NCBI GenBank assembly: GCA_047610385.1
Contig: JBLGAC010000036.1
Span: 1 to 41,144 of the forward strand
Direction of reading: 5' to 3'
Length of the DNA stretch: 41,144 nt
Origin: JBOCEF01 sp047610385
GTDB lineage: Bacteria > Pseudomonadota > Alphaproteobacteria > Rhodobacterales > Rhodobacteraceae
Each line of letters opens with the position of its first letter. Within the stretch, counting starts at the first letter, position 1. The notes beneath the pieces are model-generated. The model ran no database searches and was not told the DNA's origin. It was given only the letters and a program-made list of their open reading frames with translations. Below, in pieces: positions 33,809 to 41,144 of the stretch. A program made the translations under genes and the position numbers.

Positions 33809-36385
33809 ATGGCGCGTTACGATCACACCGAGATTGAGCCGAAATGGCGCGACGCCTGGGACAAGGCCGGATCATTCCGCGCTGAGGTCGACCCCTCGCG
33901 CCCCAAATATTATGTGCTGGAGATGTTTCCCTACCCGTCGGGCCGCATCCACATGGGCCATGTGCGCAACTACGCCATGGGCGACGTCGTGGCGCGGTAT
34001 AAGGCGCATCGCGGGTTCAACGTGCTGCACCCGATGGGCTGGGACGCGTTTGGCCTGCCTGCTGAGAACGCCGCGGCGGAGCGCAAGGTTCATCCCGGCA
34101 AGTGGACCTATGAAAACATCGCGACCATGAAGGGCCAGCTGAAAAAGCTGGGCCTGTCGCTGGATTGGTCCCACGAATTTGCCACCTGCGATCCGGAATA
34201 TTACGCGCAACAGCAGCGGCTGTTCCTCGACATGCTGGCCGCCGGGCTGGTGTATCGCAAGGCGTCGGTGGTGAACTGGGATCCAGTCGACATGACCGTG
34301 CTGGCCAATGAACAGGTTGAGGCCGGTCGCGGCTGGCGATCGGGCGCGCTGGTTGAACGCCGAGAGCTGACGCAGTGGTTCTTCCGCATCTCCGACATGG
34401 CCGATGAATTGCTGGGTGCCATCGACGGGCTGACCGAATGGCCCGAAAAAGTTCGCCTGATGCAGCGCAACTGGATCGGCAAATCGCGCGGCCTGCAATT
34501 CAGCTTTGACACCGTCGGGGCGCCCGAAGGCTTTGAGGCGCTGGAGGTCTACACCACCCGCCCCGACACGTTGATGGGCGCAAGCTTTGCCGGCATTTCC
34601 CCCGATCACCCATTGGCGAAGGCTCTGGAGGGCGGCAACCCCGACCTGAAGGCGTTTGTTGAGGATTGCCGCCGCACCGGAACCTCCGAAGAGGCGTTGG
34701 AAAAGGCTGAAAAGCGCGGGTTCGACACCGGCATCCGCGTCAAACACCCGCTGAACCCGGACTGGGAGATGCCGGTCTACATCGCCAACTTCATCTTGAT
34801 GGACTACGGCACCGGCGCGATCTTTGGCTGCCCAGCCCATGACCAGCGCGATCTGGATTTCGCCCGCAAATACGGGCTGGACGTGATCGATGTGTTCGTG
34901 GCGAAAGATGACGGCGCGCCGGTGGTCAACGAAGCTTTCGTGCCGCTGAAGACTGAGCCGGTGCGCTTTCTGGCCCCCATCGCCGGGGATGAGGTCATGA
35001 CCGGCGAACAGGCCGTGAAAGCCGCCGTTGATTTTGCGGAGGCCAAGGGTTTTGGCACCGGCGTTGAAAAATTTCGCCTGCGCGATTGGGGCGTGTCGCG
35101 GCAGCGCTATTGGGGTTGCCCGATCCCCGTGTTGCATTGCAGCAACTGCGGTGTGGTTCCTGAAGCGCATGAAAACCTGCCAATTCGCCTGCCCGAAGAT
35201 GTCAGCTTTGACCTGCCGGGCAACCCGCTTGATCGCCACCCGACCTGGCGCGATGCGCCATGCCCGAAATGCGGCGGTGCGGCCAAGCGTGAAACCGACA
35301 CGATGGACACGTTCGTCGATTCGTCTTGGTATTACGCGCGCTTTACCGCGCCGCGGGCTGAGACGCCGACCGATCTGGCCGCCGCCGATTACTGGTTGAA
35401 CGTCGATCAGTATATTGGCGGGGTCGAGCATGCGATTCTCCACCTGCTGTATTCGCGGTTCTTCGCCCGCGCGATGCAGAAAACCGGCCATCTGCCCGCC
35501 AGTGCAGCGGAACCGTTCAACGCGCTCTTTACCCAAGGCATGGTGTGCCATGAGACGTATAAAGCCGATGGCCGATGGGTTTCCCCCGAAGATCTGACCC
35601 GCACCGAGACCGGCTTTGTCGTCACCGCGACCGGTGAGGCGGTGGATGTTGGCCCGTCCATCAAGATGTCCAAGTCCAAAAAGAACGTCGTGGACCCCGA
35701 AGACATCATCGCCACCTTCGGCGCCGACACCGCGCGTTGGTTCATCCTGTCCGACAGCCCGCCGGAGCGTGACGTGGAATGGACCGCCGCAGGGGCCGAG
35801 GCCGCGTCGCGGTTCCTTGGCCGCGTGTGGCGGTTGTGGGAGGACAATGCCGAGGCCCTGCCCCCCGCGGGGACCACGGCGCCGACTGAGATGGGCGATG
35901 CGGCCATGGCCCTGCGCCGCATCACCCACAAAGCGATCAAAGGCGTGACTGAGGACATTGAGGGTTTCGCCTTCAACAAAGCCATCGCCCGCGTGCACGA
36001 ACTGATCAACGCTGCGCGAGAGGTCAAACCCACCGCCCCCGACACCGCTTTTGCGCTGCGTGAGGCGCTGGAAATCTTTGCCCGCATCGCATCGCCGATG
36101 ATCCCGCACATGACTGAGGAATTGTGGACGCGCCTTGGCATGACGGGCATGCTGACCGGCGCGCCTTGGCCTGAGGCTGATGCTGCGCTGCTGGCCGAAG
36201 ACACCGTCCTGATGCCGGTGCAGGTCAACGGCAAGCGCCGCGCCGAAATCCGGGTCGCCAAGGACGCAACGCGCGAACAGATTGAGGCGCTGGCGCTGGC
36301 CGAGGACGGCGTGCAGAAATTCCTGAACGGTCCGCCGAAAAAGGTGATCGTGGTGCCTGGAAGGATCGTGAATGTCGTCGCCTGA
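33809..36385 (+). CDS. leuS: Leucyl-tRNA synthetase
   Basis: An 858-residue class I synthetase charging tRNA-Leu. The HIGH motif is HMGH at residues 48-51 within PYPSGRIHMGHVRNYAMGD, and KMSKS begins at residue 619. The CP1 editing domain lies between about 225 and 420, with TTRPDTLMGASF and an intact YGTGAIFGCPAHDQRD. A zinc-like CSNCG...CPKCGG pair sits near 450-490. Start ATG 33809 (MARYDHTEIEPKW) has GGGAG upstream; codons before it lie in the intergenic hairpin region. The 3' end overlaps lptE by 14 bases, so leuS, lptE and holA form one operon. Confidence 0.97.
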   Translation: MARYDHTEIEPKWRDAWDKAGSFRAEVDPSRPKYYVLEMFPYPSGRIHMGHVRNYAMGDVVARYKAHRGFNVLHPMGWDAFGLPAENAAAERKVHPGKWTYENIATMKGQLKKLGLSLDWSHEFATCDPEYYAQQQRLFLDMLAAGLVYRKASVVNWDPVDMTVLANEQVEAGRGWRSGALVERRELTQWFFRISDMADELLGAIDGLTEWPEKVRLMQRNWIGKSRGLQFSFDTVGAPEGFEALEVYTTRPDTLMGASFAGISPDHPLAKALEGGNPDLKAFVEDCRRTGTSEEALEKAEKRGFDTGIRVKHPLNPDWEMPVYIANFILMDYGTGAIFGCPAHDQRDLDFARKYGLDVIDVFVAKDDGAPVVNEAFVPLKTEPVRFLAPIAGDEVMTGEQAVKAAVDFAEAKGFGTGVEKFRLRDWGVSRQRYWGCPIPVLHCSNCGVVPEAHENLPIRLPEDVSFDLPGNPLDRHPTWRDAPCPKCGGAAKRETDTMDTFVDSSWYYARFTAPRAETPTDLAAADYWLNVDQYIGGVEHAILHLLYSRFFARAMQKTGHLPASAAEPFNALFTQGMVCHETYKADGRWVSPEDLTRTETGFVVTATGEAVDVGPSIKMSKSKKNVVDPEDIIATFGADTARWFILSDSPPERDVEWTAAGAEAASRFLGRVWRLWEDNAEALPPAGTTAPTEMGDAAMALRRITHKAIKGVTEDIEGFAFNKAIARVHELINAAREVKPTAPDTAFALREALEIFARIASPMIPHMTEELWTRLGMTGMLTGAPWPEADAALLAEDTVLMPVQVNGKRRAEIRVAKDATREQIEALALAEDGVQKFLNGPPKKVIVVPGRIVNVVA

Positions 36386-36914
36386 GGCCAAGCTTTCCCG
36401 CCGCGCGCTGCTGGCCGCGCTGCCTGTCGCAACTCTCGCCGCCTGTGGGTTCAAACCCATGCATGGCGATGGGGCGGGGGGCGACGCGCTCGACGGTCTG
36501 GTGGCGGTGGACACACCGGCCGGGCGCAACGGATTTGCGCTGCGCGAGGCATTGGAGCGCCGCCTTGGCCGCGGCGGGGACGGCGCGCGCTGGCGGCTGG
36601 TTGCCAAGCTTGATCTGTCGCAAAGCGGTCTGGCGATCACCGAGGACAGCTCCACCACCCGCTATGTGATGCGCGGCGTGTCGGACTGGACCTTGCTGGA
36701 CAAGGATGGTGAGACGGCGCTGTCGGGGCAGGTCGAAACCATGTCGGCCTATTCCGCGACCGGATCGCTTTACGCCACCCGGTCCGCACGCCGCGCGGCC
36801 CAGCGTCGGGTGTCGATGGATCTGGGCGAACGGATCGCCACCCGTCTGGCCGCCGCTTTGGCCGATGGGCGCGGCGATGCGATGGGCGCGACCATGCCGC
36901 CCGCAGGGGGCTGA
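36372..36914 (+). CDS. lptE: LPS assembly lipoprotein LptE
   Basis: A 180-residue lipoprotein of the LptE family, the plug of the LptD outer-membrane LPS translocon. A twin-arginine-like RRALLAALPVATLAAC signal ends in the lipidated cysteine C25, followed by GFKPMHGDGAG, the alphaproteobacterial LptE start. YSATGSLYATRSARRAAQRR near the C-terminus is also typical. It overlaps the leuS 3' end by 14 bases and precedes holA by 4 bases. This leuS-lptE-holA order is conserved in proteobacteria. Confidence 0.92.
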   Translation: MSSPEAKLSRRALLAALPVATLAACGFKPMHGDGAGGDALDGLVAVDTPAGRNGFALREALERRLGRGGDGARWRLVAKLDLSQSGLAITEDSSTTRYVMRGVSDWTLLDKDGETALSGQVETMSAYSATGSLYATRSARRAAQRRVSMDLGERIATRLAAALADGRGDAMGATMPPAGG

Positions 36915-36918
36915 GCGC

Positions 36919-37932
36919 ATGAAGCTTTCGGGACGCGATGCACGGCGCATCCCGGACAAGCCTGAGGCGCGCTTTGCCGGGTATTTGTTCTATGGTGAGG
37001 ACGGGTCTGAGGTCATGGCCCGCAAGGAACGCCTGATCGCCGCCCTGACCAAAGGCGATGACATGAGCCTTGTGCGCATGGACGGGCAGGTGGCGCGGCG
37101 TGACCCCGCCGCCTTGGCCGACGCCCTGCGCGCCAGCGGGTTTTTCAGCGGGCGCCCTGTCGTGGCGCTGGACGGGGTGACCGACGGCGTGACCGACGCC
37201 ATCGCCAGCGCGGTCAAGGGATTGGGCAGCGAGGAGGGGGTGCTGGTTGCCTCTGCCAAGCTGCTGCCGACCCGGTCCAAATTGCGCAAATTCTTTGAAT
37301 CTGAGCCACACATGGCCTGCGCCCCGGTCTATGACGACCCACCTGACCCGTCCGAGATTTCTGAACTGATGCGCACCGCTGGCGCACCGCCCGCCGACGA
37401 TCAGGGCATGGACGAATTGCTGGCGCTTGGCCGTGGGCTGGACAGTGGGACGTTCCGCGGGACGGTGGCGAAGCTGGGCCTTTACATGCACGGGCAATCT
37501 GGGCCGACGACCGCCGCCGACATTGCTGCCTGCGCGCCGCCGGGGCTGGACGCCGACGCCGACGCGCTGGTCGGCGCGGTGGCGGGCGGGCAGGCAAATC
37601 AGATCGCGGGTCTGATGGCGCGCCTGTCAGGGCAAGGCCAGGCACCGAGCGGCCTTGCCATCGCGGCGTCCCGCCGGTTCCGCCAGATGCACCAGCTGCG
37701 CTGCGCGCCCGAAGGGCCCGAGGTCGCCGCCAACCGCCTGCGCCCGCCCTTGGGCGGTCCTCGGCGGCAAAAAGTGCTCGACGACCTGCGCCGCTGGCCG
37801 ATGCCGCGGCTGGAGCAGGCGATGGCGACGCTGATGGATGCGGAGCTGTCGTTGCGGTCATCATCCCCCGCGCCAGATTGGGCGGCGCTGGAGCGCGCGA
37901 TGGTCCGCGTGTCGATGATGGCTGGCCGCTGA
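36919..37932 (+). CDS. holA: DNA polymerase III subunit delta
   Basis: A 337-residue HolA, the clamp-loader delta subunit that opens the beta clamp. N-terminal MKLSGRDARRIPDKPEARFAG with GYLFYGEDGSEVMARKERL is the family nucleotide-fold start. FFSGRPVVALDGV and the LASAKLLPTRSKLRKFFE region follow, and the C-terminal helical collar ends at MMAGR. Start ATG 36919 lies 4 bases after lptE. It is the last intact gene of the core block; everything beyond 37932 is decayed. Confidence 0.93.
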   Translation: MKLSGRDARRIPDKPEARFAGYLFYGEDGSEVMARKERLIAALTKGDDMSLVRMDGQVARRDPAALADALRASGFFSGRPVVALDGVTDGVTDAIASAVKGLGSEEGVLVASAKLLPTRSKLRKFFESEPHMACAPVYDDPPDPSEISELMRTAGAPPADDQGMDELLALGRGLDSGTFRGTVAKLGLYMHGQSGPTTAADIAACAPPGLDADADALVGAVAGGQANQIAGLMARLSGQGQAPSGLAIAASRRFRQMHQLRCAPEGPEVAANRLRPPLGGPRRQKVLDDLRRWPMPRLEQAMATLMDAELSLRSSSPAPDWAALERAMVRVSMMAGR

Positions 37933-38159
37933 GGGGGCCCGCGCCGTCGCCGTTGCATAGGTTGGACCGCGGCGCCCGCGCGGGCGGCAACCGGCATCGC
38001 CCGGTTTCGCCGTTTCAGGTGCACCAGGGATGGCAACGGGGGCAAGCAGTCCGAGTGCAGGCCACCGCGGCAGATCGGGGTGGCGAAAATCTGCCTGCTT
38101 TCCAACGCAGGTGCCACGCTGTGCACTGACAGAATCGCGACGCCGGGGCCCTGCAATCA

Positions 38160-38600
38160 GCGGCTGGTGCCCGATGATCGCAAGGTCGATGATGCGCTCT
38201 TCCAGCGCTCCGACCATGTTGCTGCGATTGCTCACCTTTTGCTTGAGATCCGGGAGCGTTTTGCGCGCATGCACCATCTGTCTGGGCGCGACATGCTTGC
38301 CGGTGCTGATCACGCACAGCGACACATGCCCTGCTTTTCCCACGTTCAGCGCAGCGACCTAGCGCAGTCACAGCTTCGCGCTGAGAGAAATTCCGATGGT
38401 GGTCATGGCTTCGCGCCCTTGGCCTAAATCACGCATCGGCGTTGCGGTGCAATGGGGCGGCACCCAGGTTTTGATCCTGCGTTTCCAACAGCATGAAAGC
38501 GGCGTGCGGTGTTTCACGTGGAACTTCCACCACCCCTGTCAGGCTGCCCGCCTGCCCGTGGTTGCCAATCCGCCAAGCTGTTGCGCGTGATCGCCTTTTT
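38160..38600 (-). pseudogene. cbbR: Decayed CbbR-type LysR regulator
   Basis: On the minus strand the wing and helix-turn-helix region reads TPHAAFMLLETQDQNLGAAP followed by LHRNADA (about 38548-38432). This is recognisable against LysR helix-turn-helix ends of the type TPPAVTLQIKxLEExxGxPLxxR. After stops and a frameshift, the effector-domain start reads VGKAGHVSLCVISTGKHVAP, then SNRSNMVGALEERIIDLAII and GHQP (about 38355-38160). This resembles CbbR (GRVxLGVVSTAKYFAP ... GNRxxxxxxLxxxxxDLAIMGRPP). The spacing between blocks fits an intact protein, but at least three stops and a frameshift interrupt it. The C-terminal effector part is missing or unrecognisable. Its position divergent to a cbbF remnant matches cbb operon architecture. 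Confidence 0.65.
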
Positions 38601-38759
38601 GCAAGCCATGGCTTTTCTTCATCATAAGAAGGTTCTTTCAATTTCGCTTCCGCACGCCAGTCCCTCCTCTTTTTGTCAACAAAATCATGGCGATGGCGTG
38701 GCAGGAGGAATAGCCACAACCAAGCTCATCGGGCTTGCTGATCGCATGGCGGCGCAGCC

Positions 38760-39118
38760 ATGTGGCCAGGGGCGCATTGAAGGCCACCACCGCGCAGGCC
38801 GTCAGGCTGATGGCGTTGAGAAGCGCCTTCTTGCGCGGGATGGCATCGCGGGAACGCAGCGCCGCGGAACGGCTTACGCCTGACCGGCGATCGCCCCGCT
38901 GGATGGGCTTGTGAGACATCGGCGCGAACGTGGTCGTGGGCGAAATCCTTACGATCACGCCCACCGAGGCAAGCGCGCACGCCAAATTTCTGCGCCCTGC
39001 ACACACCATCATGGTGGTCGGGTTGTGGATCAAGGCTGCGCGCATCCTCACCGATCACGACATGCCGCCGATGGATGTATCACTATTGTTCGGTATGCGC
39101 GGGCCTTACCGCACCTGA
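38760..39118 (+). pseudogene. cbbF: Fructose-1,6-bisphosphatase remnant with internal deletion
   Basis: Plus-strand pieces match class I FBPase in order. RQADGVEKRLLARDGIAGTQ near 38800-38860 matches the NADGDxQKALDV region. AIAPLDG (38887-38907) matches AIDPLDGSSN. After a frameshift DIGANVVVGEILTITPTEAS and AHAKFLRPA (38915-39010) match NIDANVSIGTIFSI...ASFLRPG. The frame then jumps directly to KAARILTDHDMPPMDVSLLF and GMRGPYRT with a stop at 39116-39118, matching the FBPase C-terminus (VARIAAYHDLP...ALFGxRGLFR). About 170 residues between the two blocks are deleted. It is the first gene of a decayed cbb operon. No product is possible. Confidence 0.78.
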
Positions 39119-39179
39119 CCCCGATCCCACATCCATACGCTGTGTCGGGGGCCAGACCCGTAGACATCAAACCCCAGAT

Positions 39180-39360
39180 CATCTTGGCCAAGTGGCGCGG
39201 CTACTGGCATCTCAGCCGGTGAATTCACCCACTAGGAGCGGCTTCCGGATGGCAAAGACCTTCTGTCATGCGAAAGACTGCACGACGCGGTGCACATAGT
39301 ATGACTTCCGCATTGCCAACCATGAGGAGCAGAAGATCGGACGGGCTGCGGCGGCCTAGA
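39180..39360 (+). pseudogene. cbbP: Phosphoribulokinase remnant, 5' part
   Basis: From 39218 the plus strand reads GEFTH, then a stop where phosphoribulokinase has tryptophan, then ERLPDGKDLLSCERLHDAV and HIV. This matches the PRK segment GxFTDWExLPxGTDLLFYEGLHGAV, with TGG changed to TAG. After another stop, RIANHEEQKIG (about 39313-39345) matches the IAxHADLKIGVVP that follows in PRK. The first ~120 residues, with the P-loop, are not recognisable. It continues after the insertion at 40315. It follows the cbbF remnant, as expected for cbbF-cbbP. Confidence 0.72.
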
Positions 39361-39442
39361 TGAAATGAAACGGTAATCCCTCCCACGGTTGACGGGGTTC
39401 ATAGGTAGAACTTTCTCGCCTGCCCAATCGGGGCGATTCTAA

Positions 39443-40033
39443 TTGAACAAAAGCTGCCGCGCCGAAGCCCAGGCCATGGTCGTCCTGCGCCCGGCTGAGG
39501 GCGGCGTGCTTGTGGCTGAGCTTTGGCGCGAACATCGCATGATGCCGCTGCCCGGTGGGCTTCTGCACAGCAAACGCCGAGAGGGAGCGTGAGTTTTCTA
39601 TAAATGGCAGGCCAAATACGGCGGCATGCATGCATCCCTGATCAGCCAAATGAAGACGAGAACCCGCGCCGAGCGAAGGCATACGGACCTCTGCATGCAG
39701 GTCAATCTGCTCAAGGAGGCCCTTGGAAAAAAGGGCGCAGGCATCCGTTGCTTGGAAGCCAAATGCGTGTGTTCGCAGTGGGTCAACGCAGGGCAGCGGA
39801 TCGCCGCGTCAGCGGTGGTGCGCCGCGGGATTGGCATTGTGCTGCCCTGTCCGCTGCTTGAGTGGGGTACCTTCGAGGTCACTGAGTCCTGCTATCACTG
39901 CAACTCAAAGCCGAGCGATCAGACCAAATAAATTACCAATTTGCTGACCGGGCTGACCAACGCCTGCAAAGCCTTGGGGTTTGATCTGTATTTTTGGTGT
40001 CTGTGCAACGTTCAGGGGCACCGCTGGAGTTAA
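39443..40033 (+). mobile_element. Broken IS3-family transposase (orfA and start of orfB)
   Basis: Joined frames give NKSCRAEAQAMVVLRPAEGG followed by VLVAELWREHRM, the IS3 orfA helix-turn-helix (KSRFTEAQI..VL.EAEAGV.VAELCREHGM). A 50-base insertion follows, then FYKWQAKYGGMHASLISQMK at 39596. Next comes LLKEALGKKGAGIR, and after further changes ITNLLTGLTNACKALGFDLY and FWCLCNVQGHRWS with a stop at 40033 (orfB start). The DDE catalytic domain is absent. Inverted ends were not found. The element lies inside the phosphoribulokinase remnant, so it inserted into cbbP. Confidence 0.82.
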
Positions 40034-40314
40034 AAGTGAGTGGATCAGATTTATCAAAATTCATGAATTAAATTTACTGTGATTTTCATCACATAACTGT
40101 CAGATAAAATATCAAAATTATATTATGATTTAATCAAGATAGCCTTTATATGTTTAGTTTAAATAGCCTATGAACTTTCCTCAGTCAATACTTCTACATT
40201 TTTGCGAATTTATAGTTCCCAGTGCAAGTAATCTCCTTCTGACTAACAGAATGCTCAACATTTCGCCACACAGTGGTTATGTACTTAAAGCAACGATGGC
40301 CTGAAAGTCCATCT
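40034..40314. other. AT-rich insert, no gene seen
   Basis: Directly after the broken transposase the sequence turns strongly AT-rich to about 40260, with no frame above a few dozen codons. It lies between the two halves of the phosphoribulokinase remnant. It may be non-coding sequence that arrived with the insertion or a second insert. It shares no obvious word with the AT-rich stretch at 992-1195. Confidence 0.45.
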
Positions 40315-40583
40315 CATGGCTTTCAGGCAAAACATTGCTCGGCAATGCGCCCTCAGCGACACGATCCTGTGGTGAACCCTGCATCTGTCAACAGTTTTGC
40401 GACACCAAATTGAATTTCTGGTGGGTGTCGATGATTGGCAGCTCCAACCAGTTCATCGCGCGCACAATGCTGACGGTGGATAAAAACCTTATGATCATCC
40501 GGTTCAAGGACCTGCGCGGCAACGGTTTCGCGTGGCAGGCTCAGATGATCCATCGCCGGATAGATCGCACCCGCCACGATTGA
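40315..40583 (+). pseudogene. cbbP: Phosphoribulokinase remnant, 3' part
   Basis: ALSDTILW with a stop (40349-40375) matches PRK AVTDTILRRM. In another frame, CQQFCDTKLNFWWVSMIGSS and NQFIARTMLTVDKNLMIIRF, then KDLRGNGFAWQAQMIH (40386-40551), match CPQFxxTDINFQRVPxVDTSNPFIARWIPTxDExxVVIRFxxPRGIDFPYLxSMIHGS across about 55 residues. The final ~40 residues of PRK (SRANSIVxPGxKLDLAMQL...) are lost and a chance tail ends at 40583. Together with 39180-39360 this is one gene split by the insertion. Confidence 0.85.
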
Positions 40584-40637
40584 CGGAGGCAGAGTTGATG
40601 AGCGAAATTTTTCGCGATACGCCCACCACACCCCCGC

Positions 40638-41144
40638 GATGAAACAGCGCATGCGATCGCGATCCAGGCCCTGACCATGGACCCCATTGTGGTCACCAAA
40701 TCGGGCCATCCCAGCATAACCAAAGCCAACGTCGCGCCACGCTGTTCAACTGCCATGTCATCATCGGCCCAGCAGCGCTGCGTTGGCCTGACCGCGGCTG
40801 GCGCGTGCTGTCGATGGGCCATAGGTCGATGCTGTTTTACGCGGTGCATCAATGCCTAGTCATCTGGACATGACCGGGGACGCCTTGGGTGGCGTTCGCC
40901 AGCCCACAGCGAGCCACCCGGAATACGGGCATTCGCTGCGTGTAGACACGGCCACCCGGTCGCCGGCTCAGGGCGTCACCACTGCATTCGCATGGCGATG
41001 GCGATGGCGATGGCGGAGGCGGAGGCGGAGGCGGAGGCGGAGGCGGAGGCGGAGGCGGAGGCGGAGGCGGAGGCGGAGGCGGAGGCGGAGGCGGAGGCGG
41101 AGGCGGAGGCGGAGGCGGAGGCGGAGGCGGAGGCGGAGGCGGAG
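40638..41144 (+). pseudogene. cbbT: Transketolase remnant running into a hexanucleotide array
   Basis: Three frames joined match the transketolase N-terminus. ETAHAIAIQALTMDPIVVTK with SGHPSITKANVA (40641-40733) matches IRALxMDAVxxANSGHPGMPMGMADVA. LFNCHVIIGPAALRWPDRGW with RVLSMGHRSMLFYAVHQCL (40742-40858) matches LFxxxLKFDAAxPxWPDRDRFVLSAGHGSMLLYxLLHL. DMTGDALGGVRQPTASHPEY with GHSLRVDTATRSPAQGVTTA (40867-40986) matches DMTxxxxxxFRQxGSxTxGHPEYGHxxGVETTTGPLGQGxxTAVG. Transketolase next reads MAMAE, and here a GCGATG/GCGGAG run begins. At least two frameshifts make it non-functional. It extends past the window. Confidence 0.85.
40994..41144. repeat. Hexanucleotide tandem repeat, (GGCGAT)3 then (GGCGGA)22+
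   Basis: Three GGCGAT units (40994-41011) are followed by 22 full GGCGGA units from 41012 with no visible interruption, plus one base at the window end. The frames read Ala-Met then Ala-Glu, Gly-Asp then Gly-Gly, or Trp-Arg then Arg-Arg. The array is truncated by the end of the window, which may be the end of an assembly contig. It begins inside the transketolase remnant. Confidence 0.97.

Noticed and set aside
33872..36658. 928-codon minus-strand open frame opposite leuS
   Set aside because: It is longer than leuS itself but is an antisense shadow with histidine/arginine/glycine-rich composition and no family motif, while leuS has HIGH, KMSKS and an intact editing domain.
38638..38912. Minus-strand frame MSHKPIQRGDRRSG with a hydrophobic stretch as a small membrane protein
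   Set aside because: It lies opposite the FBPase remnant and its hydrophobic segment is the antisense of that reading; no ribosome site was seen.
40994..41144. CRISPR array or a coding glycine-rich repeat protein
   Set aside because: Units are contiguous 6-mers without spacers, and the upstream frame is a frameshifted transketolase remnant, so neither a CRISPR nor a repeat-protein gene is supported.

Overview
The window looks like part of the chromosome of an alphaproteobacterium of the order Rhodobacterales, near the Roseobacter/Rhodobacter group. The evidence is the high GC content and several gene blocks characteristic of that order: hemC-hemD-Mic60-hemY, tsaD-yciI-EVE, cnoX-LON domain-trm112, ftsK next to an aminotransferase and lolA, and DUF3576-leuS-lptE-holA. 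This placement rests on gene content and order, not on a phylogenetic computation.

Layout. Positions 1-1859 are a non-coding or decayed flank. It holds a frameshifted zinc-ribbon protein gene, an AT-rich stretch and no intact recognisable gene. A tRNA-Thr(CGU) gene (1860-1935, minus) marks the boundary. Positions 2049-37932 are a dense, intact housekeeping block. In order it contains the heme genes (minus); tsaD, a YciI protein and an EVE protein (plus); a thrC/M16 peptidase/GNAT operon (minus); a prolyl-tRNA editing protein and the cnoX/LON/trm112 operon (plus); GNAT and a UbiH-type hydroxylase (minus); an amidase (plus); aminotransferase-ftsK (minus); lolA (plus); xth and an enoyl-CoA hydratase (minus); gtrA-dprE1-like-dprE2-like (plus); an OmpR-type response regulator (minus); ribA and an L,D-transpeptidase (plus); yggS and a porin (minus); and DUF3576, leuS, lptE and holA (plus).

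Positions 37933-41144 are a decayed flank with an identifiable origin. Translation in shifting frames gives, in order, remnants of a CbbR-type LysR regulator (minus), then on the plus strand fructose-1,6-bisphosphatase (cbbF), phosphoribulokinase (cbbP) and transketolase (cbbT). This is the order of a Calvin-Benson-Bassham operon. The cbbP remnant is split by a broken IS3-family element and an AT-rich insert. The cbbT remnant runs into a GGCGGA hexanucleotide array (at least 22 copies) that reaches the window end. The array starts where an intact transketolase would encode alternating Met-Ala/Ala-Glu codons.

How the genes work together. Heme synthesis (HemC, HemD) is linked to two membrane proteins, a Mic60-like protein and HemY. 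LolA, LptE, the porin, the L,D-transpeptidase and the response regulator serve the envelope. GtrA with DprE1/DprE2-like enzymes suggests a polyprenyl-phosphate arabinose (or related pentose) branch for a surface glycan. The Calvin-cycle genes here are dead, so this locus cannot support carbon fixation.
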